From Candidatus Protoclostridium gallicola (GTDB lineage Bacteria; Bacillota; Clostridia; Christensenellales; Pumilibacteraceae): 64,000 bases of DNA. Location: the NCBI GenBank assembly GCA_904387375.1, contig CAJFLE010000003.1:1-64000 (forward strand). The letters run 5' to 3'. Below the pieces are notes generated by a model that worked only from the letters and a program-made list of their open reading frames with translations, made no database searches and was not told the DNA's origin. The position numbers and the translations under genes were made by a program. Shown in pieces: positions 44,274-52,231 of the stretch (positions within the stretch are counted from its first letter, which is position 1; every line of letters begins with the position of its first letter).

Positions 44274-44846
44274 TTATTTTCTGCTGCCCGGCTTATACGG
44301 CGCGGGCGCGCCCGCCTTGCACAGGGGGCATTCGTCCGGTTCCCAGCTCGTGACTTCCATGGAAAGAAGGGGCACGTACGGCACCGGGAACTCCACTTTT
44401 CCGTTGGAGCGGTCTACCACGCTCGCGCACGCGACGACGTCGGCGCCGAGGCTGCGGCAAAGGTCGATGACTTCCCTGACGCTGCCGCCCGTCGTGACTA
44501 CGTCTTCGGCGACCACGACGCGGGCGCCCTTATTCAGTTCGAAGCCGCGGCGCAGGGTCATATTGCCGTTTTCGCGCTCGGCGAAAATGTTGGTGACGCC
44601 GAGCTGGCGCGCGAGCTCGTATCCGAGAATGATACCGCCCACCGCCGGGGATACGACGATATCGGGCTTGTACGGCGCGAGCTTTTCGGCAAGAGCGGCC
44701 ACTATCTTTTCGGCCTCGTCGGGATGGACGAAGAGCTTCGCACTCTGCATGTACGTGTCGGAATGGCGTCCGCTGGTCAGCAGAAAATGTCCTTTCAGAA
44801 CGCCGCCCGTTCTCTCGTATGCGGCCAGTACTTCTTTTGCAGTCAT
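44274..44846 (-). CDS. pyrE: Orotate phosphoribosyltransferase
   Basis: 190 aa. Converts orotate and PRPP to orotidine 5'-phosphate, step five of pyrimidine synthesis. The PRPP-binding loop is RVVVAEDVVTTGGSVREVID, and the N-terminal region GHFLLTSGRHSDTYMQSAKL contains the substrate loop. A Cys pair near the C-terminus (DECPLCKAG) is common in clostridial PyrE. It lies 40 bases after pyrD in the same operon. Confidence 0.94.
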   Translation of the reverse strand: MTAKEVLAAYERTGGVLKGHFLLTSGRHSDTYMQSAKLFVHPDEAEKIVAALAEKLAPYKPDIVVSPAVGGIILGYELARQLGVTNIFAERENGNMTLRRGFELNKGARVVVAEDVVTTGGSVREVIDLCRSLGADVVACASVVDRSNGKVEFPVPYVPLLSMEVTSWEPDECPLCKAGAPAPYKPGSRK

Positions 44847-44886
44847 TGTAAATATTTCCTTTTTTCCGGTATTTATAACGCTTGAT

Positions 44887-45792
44887 TCAATCGAGCAGTT
44901 TGCCGACTATGTCGTTTATATCGTCTATTCTACACTTTTCCATTTCCGCTGTCAAGCCGTTTACGATGTCGGCGCAGGCGAGCGGATCGGAAAGATTGGC
45001 CGTTCCCACCTGCACCGCCGCGGCGCCGCACAGCATGAATTCGAGCACGTCGCGCGCCGAAGTTATGCCGCCAAGGCCTATTATGGGTACGGAAACGGCT
45101 TTATACACCTGACGCACCATGCGGAGCGCCACCGGCTTGACGCACGGGCCGCTCAGTCCGCCCGTCACGTTGCCGAGCACGGGCCGGCGGGTATACACGT
45201 CCACCGCCATGCCCGTAAGCGTGTTGATGAGAGAAACGGCGTCGGCGCCGCCGTTCTCCGCGGCGCGGGCGTTGTCGGCTATGTCCGAAACGTTGGGGGT
45301 GAGCTTGACTATGAGCGGCTTGGAGCAGTGCGAACGCGCGGCGCGCGTCACCTCTTCCACCGACGACGGCAGCACGCCGAAACTCATGCCGCCGCACCTG
45401 ACGTTGGGGCAGCTGATATTCAGCTCTATCATATCCACGTCGGTCTCGCTCAGCCGCTCGCAGATTTTTTCGTAGTCCTGCAGCGACGAACCCGCCGCGT
45501 TGGCTATGACGACGGCGCCGCTTTCGCGCATGAAAGGCAGTTCGCGTTCTATGAACGCTTCGACACCGGGGTTCTGCAGACCCACGCAGTTGAGTATGCC
45601 GCTCGGCGTTTCGGCTATGCGCACGCCGTCGTTGCCCTCGCGCGGGAGCAGGGTCAGTCCCTTGGACGATATGCCGCCGAGCATGCCGACGTCGTAAAAC
45701 TCGTTGTATTCGCGGCCGAAGCCGAAGGTGCCGGACGCCGCGATGACGGGATTTTTCAGTTCCACGCCGCAGATATTTACGCGCGTATTCAT
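44887..45792 (-). CDS. pyrD: Dihydroorotate dehydrogenase B, catalytic subunit
   Basis: 301 aa, FMN-binding TIM barrel of class 1B. Features are the N-terminal GVELKNPVIAASGTFGFG, ANAAGSSLQDYEKIC, LNISCPNVRCGG with the catalytic Cys, VKLTPNVSDI, GLSGPCVKPVALRMV and IGLGGITSARDVLEF. It oxidises dihydroorotate and passes electrons through PyrK to NAD. The ATG has GGAGGTG 5 bases upstream and overlaps the pyrK stop by 4 bases. Confidence 0.95.
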   Translation of the reverse strand: MNTRVNICGVELKNPVIAASGTFGFGREYNEFYDVGMLGGISSKGLTLLPREGNDGVRIAETPSGILNCVGLQNPGVEAFIERELPFMRESGAVVIANAAGSSLQDYEKICERLSETDVDMIELNISCPNVRCGGMSFGVLPSSVEEVTRAARSHCSKPLIVKLTPNVSDIADNARAAENGGADAVSLINTLTGMAVDVYTRRPVLGNVTGGLSGPCVKPVALRMVRQVYKAVSVPIIGLGGITSARDVLEFMLCGAAAVQVGTANLSDPLACADIVNGLTAEMEKCRIDDINDIVGKLLD

Positions 45793-46535
45793 AAATACAC
45801 CTCCGTGGAGCGGAATACAGGGCCGTCCTTGCACACGCGGGTGTTGTGTCCCGCTACCTTACACGTACACGTCAGGCAGGCGCCCACGCCGCAGCCCATG
45901 CGCTGTTCGAGGGAAAGGTACGTTTCCACGCCGCGCTCCTCGCCCAGTTTTTTGACGGCGCGCATGAGAGGTTCGGGCCCGCAGCAGTATATGACGTCGG
46001 GAACAAATCCCCCGTCCATATCCTCGGCGAGCGCATCCACGGGATAACCGCGGTAGCCGCGGCTGCCGTCGTCGGTGCAGACCGTAAGCCGCCCCACCGC
46101 CGCGAAGCGGTCGGCGAGCATGACCTGTTTCGCCGTCGCGAAACCGTTGTATATGCGCACGTTTCCGCCGCACTCCGCCGCCGTCATATACAGCGGCGCG
46201 ATGCCGAAACCGCCGCCCACGATCGCCGCTGTCGCCCCGGGCTTTACCGGAAAGCCGTTGCCGAGCGGCATGGTGACGCGGAGCGTGTCGCCGCATTCGA
46301 GGCGGGATATGGCTTCGGTGCCGCCGCCCTTCACCTGCATCAGGAACGCCGCGTAGTCGGGCGCCGCCATGCATATGCCGAGGGGCCGGCGGAGCACGCA
46401 GTCATCGCGCGGGGGTTCGAGCATGGCGAACTGACCGCCGCGCATTTCGGGCAGTCCGGAAAAAGACATTTCGAGCAGGAACGCGCCCGGCGCAATCTCG
46501 CTGTTGGCTATGACTTCGCCCGTGAAATCGTTCAT
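45789..46535 (-). CDS. pyrK: Dihydroorotate dehydrogenase B, electron-transfer subunit
   Basis: 248 aa. A ferredoxin-reductase-like FAD domain (RPLGICMAA) and NAD domain (AIVGGGFGIAPLY, then YCCGPEPLM) are followed by a [2Fe-2S] site with four Cys in MGCGVGACLTCTCKV and RVCKDGPVF (about 213-235). It partners PyrD and passes electrons to NAD. It overlaps both pyrD and pyrF by 4 bases, giving coupled, stoichiometric translation. Confidence 0.94.
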   Translation of the reverse strand: MNDFTGEVIANSEIAPGAFLLEMSFSGLPEMRGGQFAMLEPPRDDCVLRRPLGICMAAPDYAAFLMQVKGGGTEAISRLECGDTLRVTMPLGNGFPVKPGATAAIVGGGFGIAPLYMTAAECGGNVRIYNGFATAKQVMLADRFAAVGRLTVCTDDGSRGYRGYPVDALAEDMDGGFVPDVIYCCGPEPLMRAVKKLGEERGVETYLSLEQRMGCGVGACLTCTCKVAGHNTRVCKDGPVFRSTEVYL

Positions 46536-47404
46536 CTTCTCGCCAGCGCCCCCGCGAGATCCTCGCGCATGTCGATTGCCGCCGCGTAAGCCGCGTCGGC
46601 GTAGCTCATGCCTTTGTATTTATCCTGTTTGTATGCACAGATTATGCCGCGGCTGGAATTGACTATGCCGCCGCGCCCGTTCGCGTCGAAGCCGGCGACC
46701 GCGCCGTCCGCGCCGCCGCCCTGCGCACCGTAGCCGGGAATGAGGAAGAAGGTGTTCGGCATGAGCACGCGGAGTTCGCGCGCCTGGTCGGGATACGTCG
46801 CGCCCACGACGGCGCCCACGTTGGAATAGCCGCTTTCGCCGACCGAGTCGGCGCCCCAGCCGCGCACGAGCTTCGCCATCTGTTCGTAGACGGCGAGGCC
46901 GTTTTCGAGGCGGAGATCCTGAATTTCGCCGCCCGAAGGATTGGACGTTTTAACGAGCGCGAATATGCCCTTGTCCGGGTTGCCGAGGAAGGGTTTTACG
47001 CCGTCGGTGCCGAAGTACGCGTTGACGGTCACGAAATCGGAATCGAAATCGCCGGACGAGAACGCGGCGGCGTACTGCTTTGCGGTAGCGCCTATGTCGC
47101 CGCGCTTAGCGTCGGCTATGACTATCATGCCCGACTGCCTGGCGAACCTGACCGTTTCGGAAAACACCGTCATGCCGAGCAGCCCGCATGCTTCGTAGTA
47201 CGCTATCTGCACCTTCACCGCGGGCACGACGGATTTGATTTTGTCGATTATGCGCGCGTTGAACTCGATCACGCTTTCGGCGGTCGCTCTCGCGTCGCCC
47301 TTTATTTTTTCGTAATCGGGCAGATATTCGGGAGCGGTGTCCAGACCGACCACACTGGGATTGCCCGTTGCCGCGATCTTCGCGCAAAGTTCGTCGATTA
47401 TCAT
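46532..47404 (-). CDS. pyrF: Orotidine 5'-phosphate decarboxylase
   Basis: 290 aa, the longer type 2 enzyme. The catalytic segment is VIADAKRGDIGATAKQYA (Asp-Lys-x-x-Asp network). Also visible are the N-terminal VVGLDTAPEYLP, VKVQIAYYEACG, and the phosphate-binding end near FLIPGYGAQGG and NSSRGIICAY. It makes UMP. It is followed by pyrK with a 4-base overlap and lies 18 bases after pyrC, with a CTCCTC-complement ribosome site. Confidence 0.94.
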   Translation of the reverse strand: MIIDELCAKIAATGNPSVVGLDTAPEYLPDYEKIKGDARATAESVIEFNARIIDKIKSVVPAVKVQIAYYEACGLLGMTVFSETVRFARQSGMIVIADAKRGDIGATAKQYAAAFSSGDFDSDFVTVNAYFGTDGVKPFLGNPDKGIFALVKTSNPSGGEIQDLRLENGLAVYEQMAKLVRGWGADSVGESGYSNVGAVVGATYPDQARELRVLMPNTFFLIPGYGAQGGGADGAVAGFDANGRGGIVNSSRGIICAYKQDKYKGMSYADAAYAAAIDMREDLAGALARR

Positions 47405-47422
47405 TGTATCGTCCTCCTCTTG

Positions 47423-48682
47423 TTATACTTTGAGCACGCCGCCCACGATGGTATGCTCGACCTTTCCTTTGAGCATCCAGCCGTCGTACAGGCAGTTTTT
47501 GCCCTTTCCGTACAGTTCCGAAGCCCTTACCGTCCACGAAGCGCCGGGATCAAACACTACTATGTCAGCCATAATACCCGGTTTTATATGCACGACAGGC
47601 AGTCCGAGCAGGCGCGCGGGCGTCTGACTCATAAGGCGCACGAGCGTTTCCATATCCAGCTCGCCCGTATCGACGAGATAGGTATACGCCACGCTGAGCG
47701 CAGTTTCGAACCCCACCGTTCCGAAAGGAGCGAGGTCGAATTCCCTGTTCTTTTCGTCCGCCGCGTGCGGCGCGTGGTCGGTCGCGATCGCGTCGATCGT
47801 GCCGTCTTTGAGTCCTTCTATTATGGCTTCGCAATCGGACTGCTCGCGCAGCGGCGGGTTGATTTTCGCGTTGGTATTGTAAGACAATATTTCTTCGTCG
47901 GTGGCCGAGAAGTAGTGCGGGCAGGTTTCGCAGGTTACGCGCACGCCGCGCGCCTTGGCCTCGCGCACGAGCTGCACGCCCCCGGCGGTGGACACGTGGC
48001 ACAGATGAATACGGGTATCCAGCGTTTCGGCAAGTACTATGTCACGCGCAATACCTATCTCTTCGGCCGCTCTGCTTATGCCTTTCAGGCCCGCAATCGT
48101 CGCATTCACACCTTCGTTCACCACTCCGTCGCCGCTCACGGTGCTGTCCTCGGGATGGTCGAGCACGAGCAGATTGAACGTTTTTGCGTATTCGAGCGCG
48201 TTGCGCATGATGCCGCCGTTCATGACCGGATGCCCGTCGTCGCTCACCGCGACGATGCCGGCGTCCTTCATTTTTGCCATCTCGGCGAGCTCTTCGCCCT
48301 TCTGCCCCTTGGTTATGCAGCCGATGGGATAGACGCGCGCGCCGTCCGCTTCCCTGCCGCGCTGAGCGACGTAGCGCACGATCGCGGCGTTGTCTATGAC
48401 GGGATTCGTGTTCGGCATGCAGGCGACGGACGTATAGCCGCCGTGAACAGCGGCGCGGCTCCCGCTTTCTATCGTTTCCTTGTGTTCGAAGCCGGGTTCG
48501 CGGAGATGGCAGTGCATATCCACGAGTCCGGGCATGACAAGCTTTCCGCCCGCATCTATCACTATTTCGGCGGTGACGTCGAGATTCTCGCCCACGCGCA
48601 TTATTTTGCCGTTGTCTATGAATACGTCGGCCTTGATCTCGCCGCCGTCTATGATTCTGCCGTTCTTAATAAGTATGCTCAT
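47423..48682 (-). CDS. pyrC: Dihydroorotase
   Basis: 419 aa, the class I (long) type. The zinc ligands His57 and His59 are in VDMHCHLREPG; further ligands are near LDHPED, IHLCHVSTAGG and the late TDHAPHAADEK with the catalytic Asp. It closes carbamoyl aspartate to dihydroorotate. It overlaps pyrB by 4 bases. Confidence 0.94.
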   Translation of the reverse strand: MSILIKNGRIIDGGEIKADVFIDNGKIMRVGENLDVTAEIVIDAGGKLVMPGLVDMHCHLREPGFEHKETIESGSRAAVHGGYTSVACMPNTNPVIDNAAIVRYVAQRGREADGARVYPIGCITKGQKGEELAEMAKMKDAGIVAVSDDGHPVMNGGIMRNALEYAKTFNLLVLDHPEDSTVSGDGVVNEGVNATIAGLKGISRAAEEIGIARDIVLAETLDTRIHLCHVSTAGGVQLVREAKARGVRVTCETCPHYFSATDEEILSYNTNAKINPPLREQSDCEAIIEGLKDGTIDAIATDHAPHAADEKNREFDLAPFGTVGFETALSVAYTYLVDTGELDMETLVRLMSQTPARLLGLPVVHIKPGIMADIVVFDPGASWTVRASELYGKGKNCLYDGWMLKGKVEHTIVGGVLKV

Positions 48683-49596
48683 CTCTCACCTCCGGCAAGG
48701 AAGTCCATGACCGCCATACGCACAGCCACGCCGTTTGTCACCTGTTCGTTTATGAGGCTGCTTTCGCCGTCCACCACTCCGCTGGTTATCTCCACGCCGC
48801 GGTTGACGGGCCCGGGGTGCATGACCAGCGCGTCCGGACAGATCTCGGCAAGTTTCTCCTCCGTAACGGCGAAATGTTCGCCGTATTCGGATATGGACGG
48901 GAACAGCCCGATCTTCTGGCGCTCCAGCTGTATGCGCAGTCCCATGACCACGTTGGCGCCGGCGGCCGCGTCTTCGAAGTCGGTATACACTTCGCAGCCC
49001 AGCTCCTCGATTCCCTTCGGAATGAGCGTGTACGGCGCGACTATAGCGGTCTCGGCGCCAAGTTTGCCCAGCGCCCACAGATTGCTGCGCGCCACGCGGG
49101 AGTGCCTGACGTCGCCGACCATAACGACTTTCAGTCCCTTGATCGTGCCGAATTTTTCTTTCATCGTGAACAGGTCGAGCAGGCTCTGCGTCGGATGCTC
49201 GTTCATGCCGTCGCCCGCGTTCACGACGGACGCGCGCACGTTTTTCGCAAGCAGCGCGGGCGTGCCCGCCATGGAGTGGCGTATGACTATGACGTCTGTC
49301 AGCAGCGCGTCCAGCGTGCGGCCGGTATCGATGAGCGACTCGCCCTTTTTAACCGACGACGTCGCCACCGAAATTGAGATCGTGCGGGCGCCGAGAAGGC
49401 GCGCGGCAGTCTCGAAAGAGTTCTTGGTGCGCGTGCTGTTTTCGTAAAACAGAGTCGCGACGCACTTGCCTTTGAGATTGTCCAGGGATTCGCGCGCGAC
49501 GAACGCCGATTTCATTTCCGCGGCGTGCGCCAGTATGCGTTCAAGCTCTTCCTTGGAAAGATCCTTGAGCCCCAGCAGATCCTTTTTGCGTAACAT
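48679..49596 (-). CDS. pyrB: Aspartate carbamoyltransferase catalytic subunit
   Basis: 305 aa. The carbamoyl-phosphate loop is FYENSTRTKNSFE, and further family motifs are MNEHPTQSLLDL, VMVGDVRHSRVARSN and VMHPGPVNRGVEI. No pyrI regulatory subunit lies beside it, so it is probably the unregulated trimer type seen in Bacillus. It starts 1 base after rluD in the operon. Confidence 0.95.
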   Translation of the reverse strand: MLRKKDLLGLKDLSKEELERILAHAAEMKSAFVARESLDNLKGKCVATLFYENSTRTKNSFETAARLLGARTISISVATSSVKKGESLIDTGRTLDALLTDVIVIRHSMAGTPALLAKNVRASVVNAGDGMNEHPTQSLLDLFTMKEKFGTIKGLKVVMVGDVRHSRVARSNLWALGKLGAETAIVAPYTLIPKGIEELGCEVYTDFEDAAAGANVVMGLRIQLERQKIGLFPSISEYGEHFAVTEEKLAEICPDALVMHPGPVNRGVEITSGVVDGESSLINEQVTNGVAVRMAVMDFLAGGER

Positions 49597-49597
49597 T

Positions 49598-50494
49598 CTA
49601 TTTATCCTTTTCGCGTAGAATTTTCAGTATCTTTTGAAAATAATCGGGCAGAGGCGCGGTGAACGTCATCTCTTCGCCCGTAGACGGATGTTTTATCGTC
49701 AGACTGTACGAATGCAGCAATTGGCCGTTGCTGCCCATGAACGCGCCCGCGCCGTACTGCTCGTCGCCCGTGATCGGATGACCGAGGTATTTCGCGTGCA
49801 CGCGTATCTGATGGGTGCGTCCGGTCAGAATGTGAAAGCGCACGAGGTCGTGGCCGGGCAGGACCTCCTCCACCTCGTATTCGGTCACCGCCGGTCTGCC
49901 GCCGGGGACGACAGCCATGAGTTTACGGTCGCGCGGACTGCGCCCTATGGGAGCGTCCACCCTGCCCGACGCGTCCTTCATGTGCCCGTCGACCAGTCCG
50001 AGGTATATCTTCGTAACCTCGCGCGCGGCTATCTGCCGCGACAGCGAGAGGTGCGCCGCGTCGTTTTTCGCCACGACCATGACGCCGCTCGTATTCTTGT
50101 CCAGGCGGTGCACTATGCCGGGACGGAGCGCGCCGTTTATGGCGGAAAGTCCTTCGAGGCGGAACAGCAGAGCGTTCACGAGCGTGTTGTCGTAATTGCC
50201 CGGCGCGGGATGCACGGTCAGTCCCTGCTGCTTGTTCACGACGGCGATGTCGCCGTCCTCGTATATTATGTCTATCGGAATGTCGCGCGGTTCGGCCGCC
50301 GTCACCGGTTCGGGCGGGTCGAGCTCTATCTCGTCGCCGCTCTTTACGATTTCACCGCACTTGACCTTGCGGCCGTTCAGCGTCGCCCTGCCGCCGTCTA
50401 TGAGCTGTTTTATGTACGACCGGGTATAATCGGTCTCGGCGGCGAGATACACGTCGAAGCGCGTTTTCTCGCCCGGTTCGGCGTACATTTTCAT
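49598..50494 (-). CDS. RluA/RluD-family 23S rRNA pseudouridine synthase
   Basis: 298 aa. An N-terminal S4 domain (RFDVYLAAETDYTRSYIKQL) is followed by the catalytic domain with HRLDKNTSGVMVVAKND, the active Asp in HRLD, and later RFHILTGRTHQIRVHAKYLG. It is the RluD/YlyB type that modifies the large-subunit rRNA. The ATG (MKMYAEPGE) overlaps the lspA stop by 4 bases; longer upstream frames run through lspA and are not used. The lspA-rluD order matches B. subtilis lspA-ylyB-pyrR-pyrP-pyrB, but pyrR and pyrP are absent here. Confidence 0.92.
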   Translation of the reverse strand: MKMYAEPGEKTRFDVYLAAETDYTRSYIKQLIDGGRATLNGRKVKCGEIVKSGDEIELDPPEPVTAAEPRDIPIDIIYEDGDIAVVNKQQGLTVHPAPGNYDNTLVNALLFRLEGLSAINGALRPGIVHRLDKNTSGVMVVAKNDAAHLSLSRQIAAREVTKIYLGLVDGHMKDASGRVDAPIGRSPRDRKLMAVVPGGRPAVTEYEVEEVLPGHDLVRFHILTGRTHQIRVHAKYLGHPITGDEQYGAGAFMGSNGQLLHSYSLTIKHPSTGEEMTFTAPLPDYFQKILKILREKDK

Positions 50495-51078
50495 GCCGCG
50501 TCCCCGCCGCCGTCCGCGTTTTCGGACTCGACCTTCTTTTCGGGTCTGAAGAAGAACACGAGTATGCATATCACGGTCATTATGACGCCGACGACAAGGC
50601 TCATGTCCGCGACGTTGAATACCGGGAAGTTGTAGCCGAACGGATAGAAATCAAGAAAATCGCGGACGTAACCGAGCATCAGTCTGTCCACGAGATTGCC
50701 TACCGCGCCGCCGGCTATAAGCGCGAGACCGACGACGAAAAACAGGTTTTTGCGTTTGTCCGGGAAATAAATCACGGCGAGAATAACCGCCACGGCGACG
50801 AAGGTCAGCGCTATGACGACGGTCATGAACACGTCGCTGCCGCCGCCTATCGACCACGCGGCGCCCGTGTTCCGGATATACGTTATATAGAAAAATCCTT
50901 CTATAACAGTGGTGAGCTGACACTGCGTTCCGCCTTCCGGCATTCGTTCCATAGCCAAATTTTCGATCAGCGCCTTGGTGAGCAGGTCGATAACGAGCAC
51001 GACGGCGATGACCGCGGCAGCCGTCACGGCGTGAAGGATATATTTCTTTTTATCCGGTTTATTTCTGAGAAAGGTCAT
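50491..51078 (-). CDS. lspA: Lipoprotein signal peptidase (signal peptidase II)
   Basis: 195 aa, slightly long owing to a charged C-terminal tail (RPEKKVESENADGGGD). Four helices carry the catalytic aspartates: Asp131 in GGAVGNLVDRL and Asp158 in FNVADMSL. The early NTGAAWSIGG is the family box III. It cleaves prolipoproteins at the lipobox Cys, so it would process the lipoproteins described here. It overlaps rluD by 4 bases and sepF by about 20 bases. Confidence 0.95.
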   Translation of the reverse strand: MTFLRNKPDKKKYILHAVTAAAVIAVVLVIDLLTKALIENLAMERMPEGGTQCQLTTVIEGFFYITYIRNTGAAWSIGGGSDVFMTVVIALTFVAVAVILAVIYFPDKRKNLFFVVGLALIAGGAVGNLVDRLMLGYVRDFLDFYPFGYNFPVFNVADMSLVVGVIMTVICILVFFFRPEKKVESENADGGGDAA

Positions 51079-51433
51079 GCGGTATGGTCACTCCCACGCC
51101 TTCCGGCGAAAGCAGGAAAATGTTTCCCGATATGCGCAGCACGCTGCCGTTGAGCGCGTACATCGCGCCCGAAGTGAAGTCGAGCACGCGCTGAGCCACC
51201 GCCGCGTCCACCCCGTCGAGGTTGATTATGGCCGGCTCCTTGCGTTTGAGATAGTCTATGAGCGTCTGTACGTCGTTGTAATTGGTGGGCTCGTATACGA
51301 GCACGTTCTGATACTCGCGCGGAACGATTTTCTGTGACGAGTCGGGCGGAAGCATGGAATCGTCGATGACGGGCTGCGCCTCGTGCACGTCCTCGTAAAA
51401 CGGATAATCTTCGAGATTGCGTCTTTCGCTCAT
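51059..51433 (-). CDS. sepF: SepF cell-division protein
   Basis: 124 aa. After a flexible acidic N-terminus comes the SepF core: IVPREYQNVLVYEPTNYNDV, YLKRKEPAIINLDGVD, QRVLDFTSGAMYALNGSV and ISGNIFLLSPEGVGV. SepF links FtsZ to the membrane in Gram-positives. The N-terminal membrane-binding helix typical of SepF is reduced (MSERRNLEDYPFY), a small oddity. GGGAGGG precedes the ATG, which overlaps the yggS stop by 4 bases. The yggS-sepF order is the classic division cluster. Confidence 0.9.
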   Translation of the reverse strand: MSERRNLEDYPFYEDVHEAQPVIDDSMLPPDSSQKIVPREYQNVLVYEPTNYNDVQTLIDYLKRKEPAIINLDGVDAAVAQRVLDFTSGAMYALNGSVLRISGNIFLLSPEGVGVTIPHDLSQK

Positions 51434-52092
51434 TTGCTTTCCCTCCCCGCCGGGTATTCCCTCGCGCCGAAAAGCGCCGTGCCCGGCCGTATCATATTCG
51501 CGCCGTGGGCTATCGCCCGTTCGTAGTCGTCGCTCATGCCCATGGACAGATATTCCGCTTCCGGAAGCTGCGCTTTCAGTTCGTCGGACAGCTTTTTCAT
51601 GCCGTCGTACATCTCGTCGGGCGCGCCTATCGGCAGCACCGTCATCAGTCCGCGCACGCGCAGGTGCGGCAGATTGGCAAGCCCGAGCGCCAGCGCGACG
51701 CAGTCGGACGGACGGCAGCCGCTCTTGCTCTCTTCGCCGCCGTAATTGACTTCGACGAGCACGTCCATGACCTTGTTTATGGCGGCGCAGCGCTTTTCTA
51801 TTTCCCTGCCCAGTTCTATCCTGTCCACGGATTGTATCATACATACCTTATCCGCGATATATTTCACTTTATTCGTCTGCAGCGCGCCGATGAAGTGAAT
51901 CTCCGGCATGTCCAGCCCGTCGTATTTGGCGAGCAGCTCCTGCACGCGGTTCTCGCCCATCGCCGTTATGCCGAACTTTTTCAGGCGGTTGATTTCTTCG
52001 GCGCTGCGCGTCTTCGTCGCCGCCACGATTTTCACATCGCGGCCGTATGATTTTACTTTTTCTATAAGCTCTGTTACGTCCGATTCGCGCAT
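51430..52092 (-). CDS. YggS/PROSC-family PLP homeostasis protein
   Basis: 220 aa. A PLP-binding TIM barrel with the cofactor Lys in KIVAATKTRS, then MGENRVQELLAKY, IHFIGALQTNKVKYI, VNYGGEESKSGC, RGLMTVLPIG and LSMGMSDDYERAIAHGANMI. It regulates free pyridoxal phosphate. The second of two adjacent ATG codons lies 5 bases from GGAGG and is chosen. It is the first gene of the 11-gene operon that runs through sepF, lspA, rluD and the pyr genes. Confidence 0.93.
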   Translation of the reverse strand: MRESDVTELIEKVKSYGRDVKIVAATKTRSAEEINRLKKFGITAMGENRVQELLAKYDGLDMPEIHFIGALQTNKVKYIADKVCMIQSVDRIELGREIEKRCAAINKVMDVLVEVNYGGEESKSGCRPSDCVALALGLANLPHLRVRGLMTVLPIGAPDEMYDGMKKLSDELKAQLPEAEYLSMGMSDDYERAIAHGANMIRPGTALFGAREYPAGRESK

Positions 52093-52133
52093 CATGTCCT
52101 CCGGCTGTGCCGACGCTCGGTATATTTCATTAA

Positions 52134-52162
52134 AGTATAGCATATATTGAAGGAATCGGCAA
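52134..52162 (-). promoter_or_regulatory. Promoter of the yggS-sepF-lspA-rluD-pyr operon
   Basis: Minus strand TTGCCG (52162-52157), a 17-base spacer and TATACT (52139-52134). No other promoter or attenuator was recognised before pyrB. Confidence 0.7.
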
Positions 52163-52188
52163 GCGTTTGATAATCCGTGCGGCGCAAA

Positions 52189-52220
52189 AAAATATCCCGG
52201 AGGGTGCTCCGGGATATTTT
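52189..52220 (-). terminator. Terminator of the 1045-aa GH3 gene
   Basis: AAAATATCCCGGA, loop GGGTGC, TCCGGGATATTTT, followed by T-rich sequence on the minus strand. Confidence 0.9.
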
Positions 52221-52231
52221 CGTCATACGCG

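Noticed and set aside
49597..49700. PyrR-type attenuator before pyrB
   Set aside because: Only one base separates rluD and pyrB; there is no room for a leader hairpin, and none was seen inside the rluD end.
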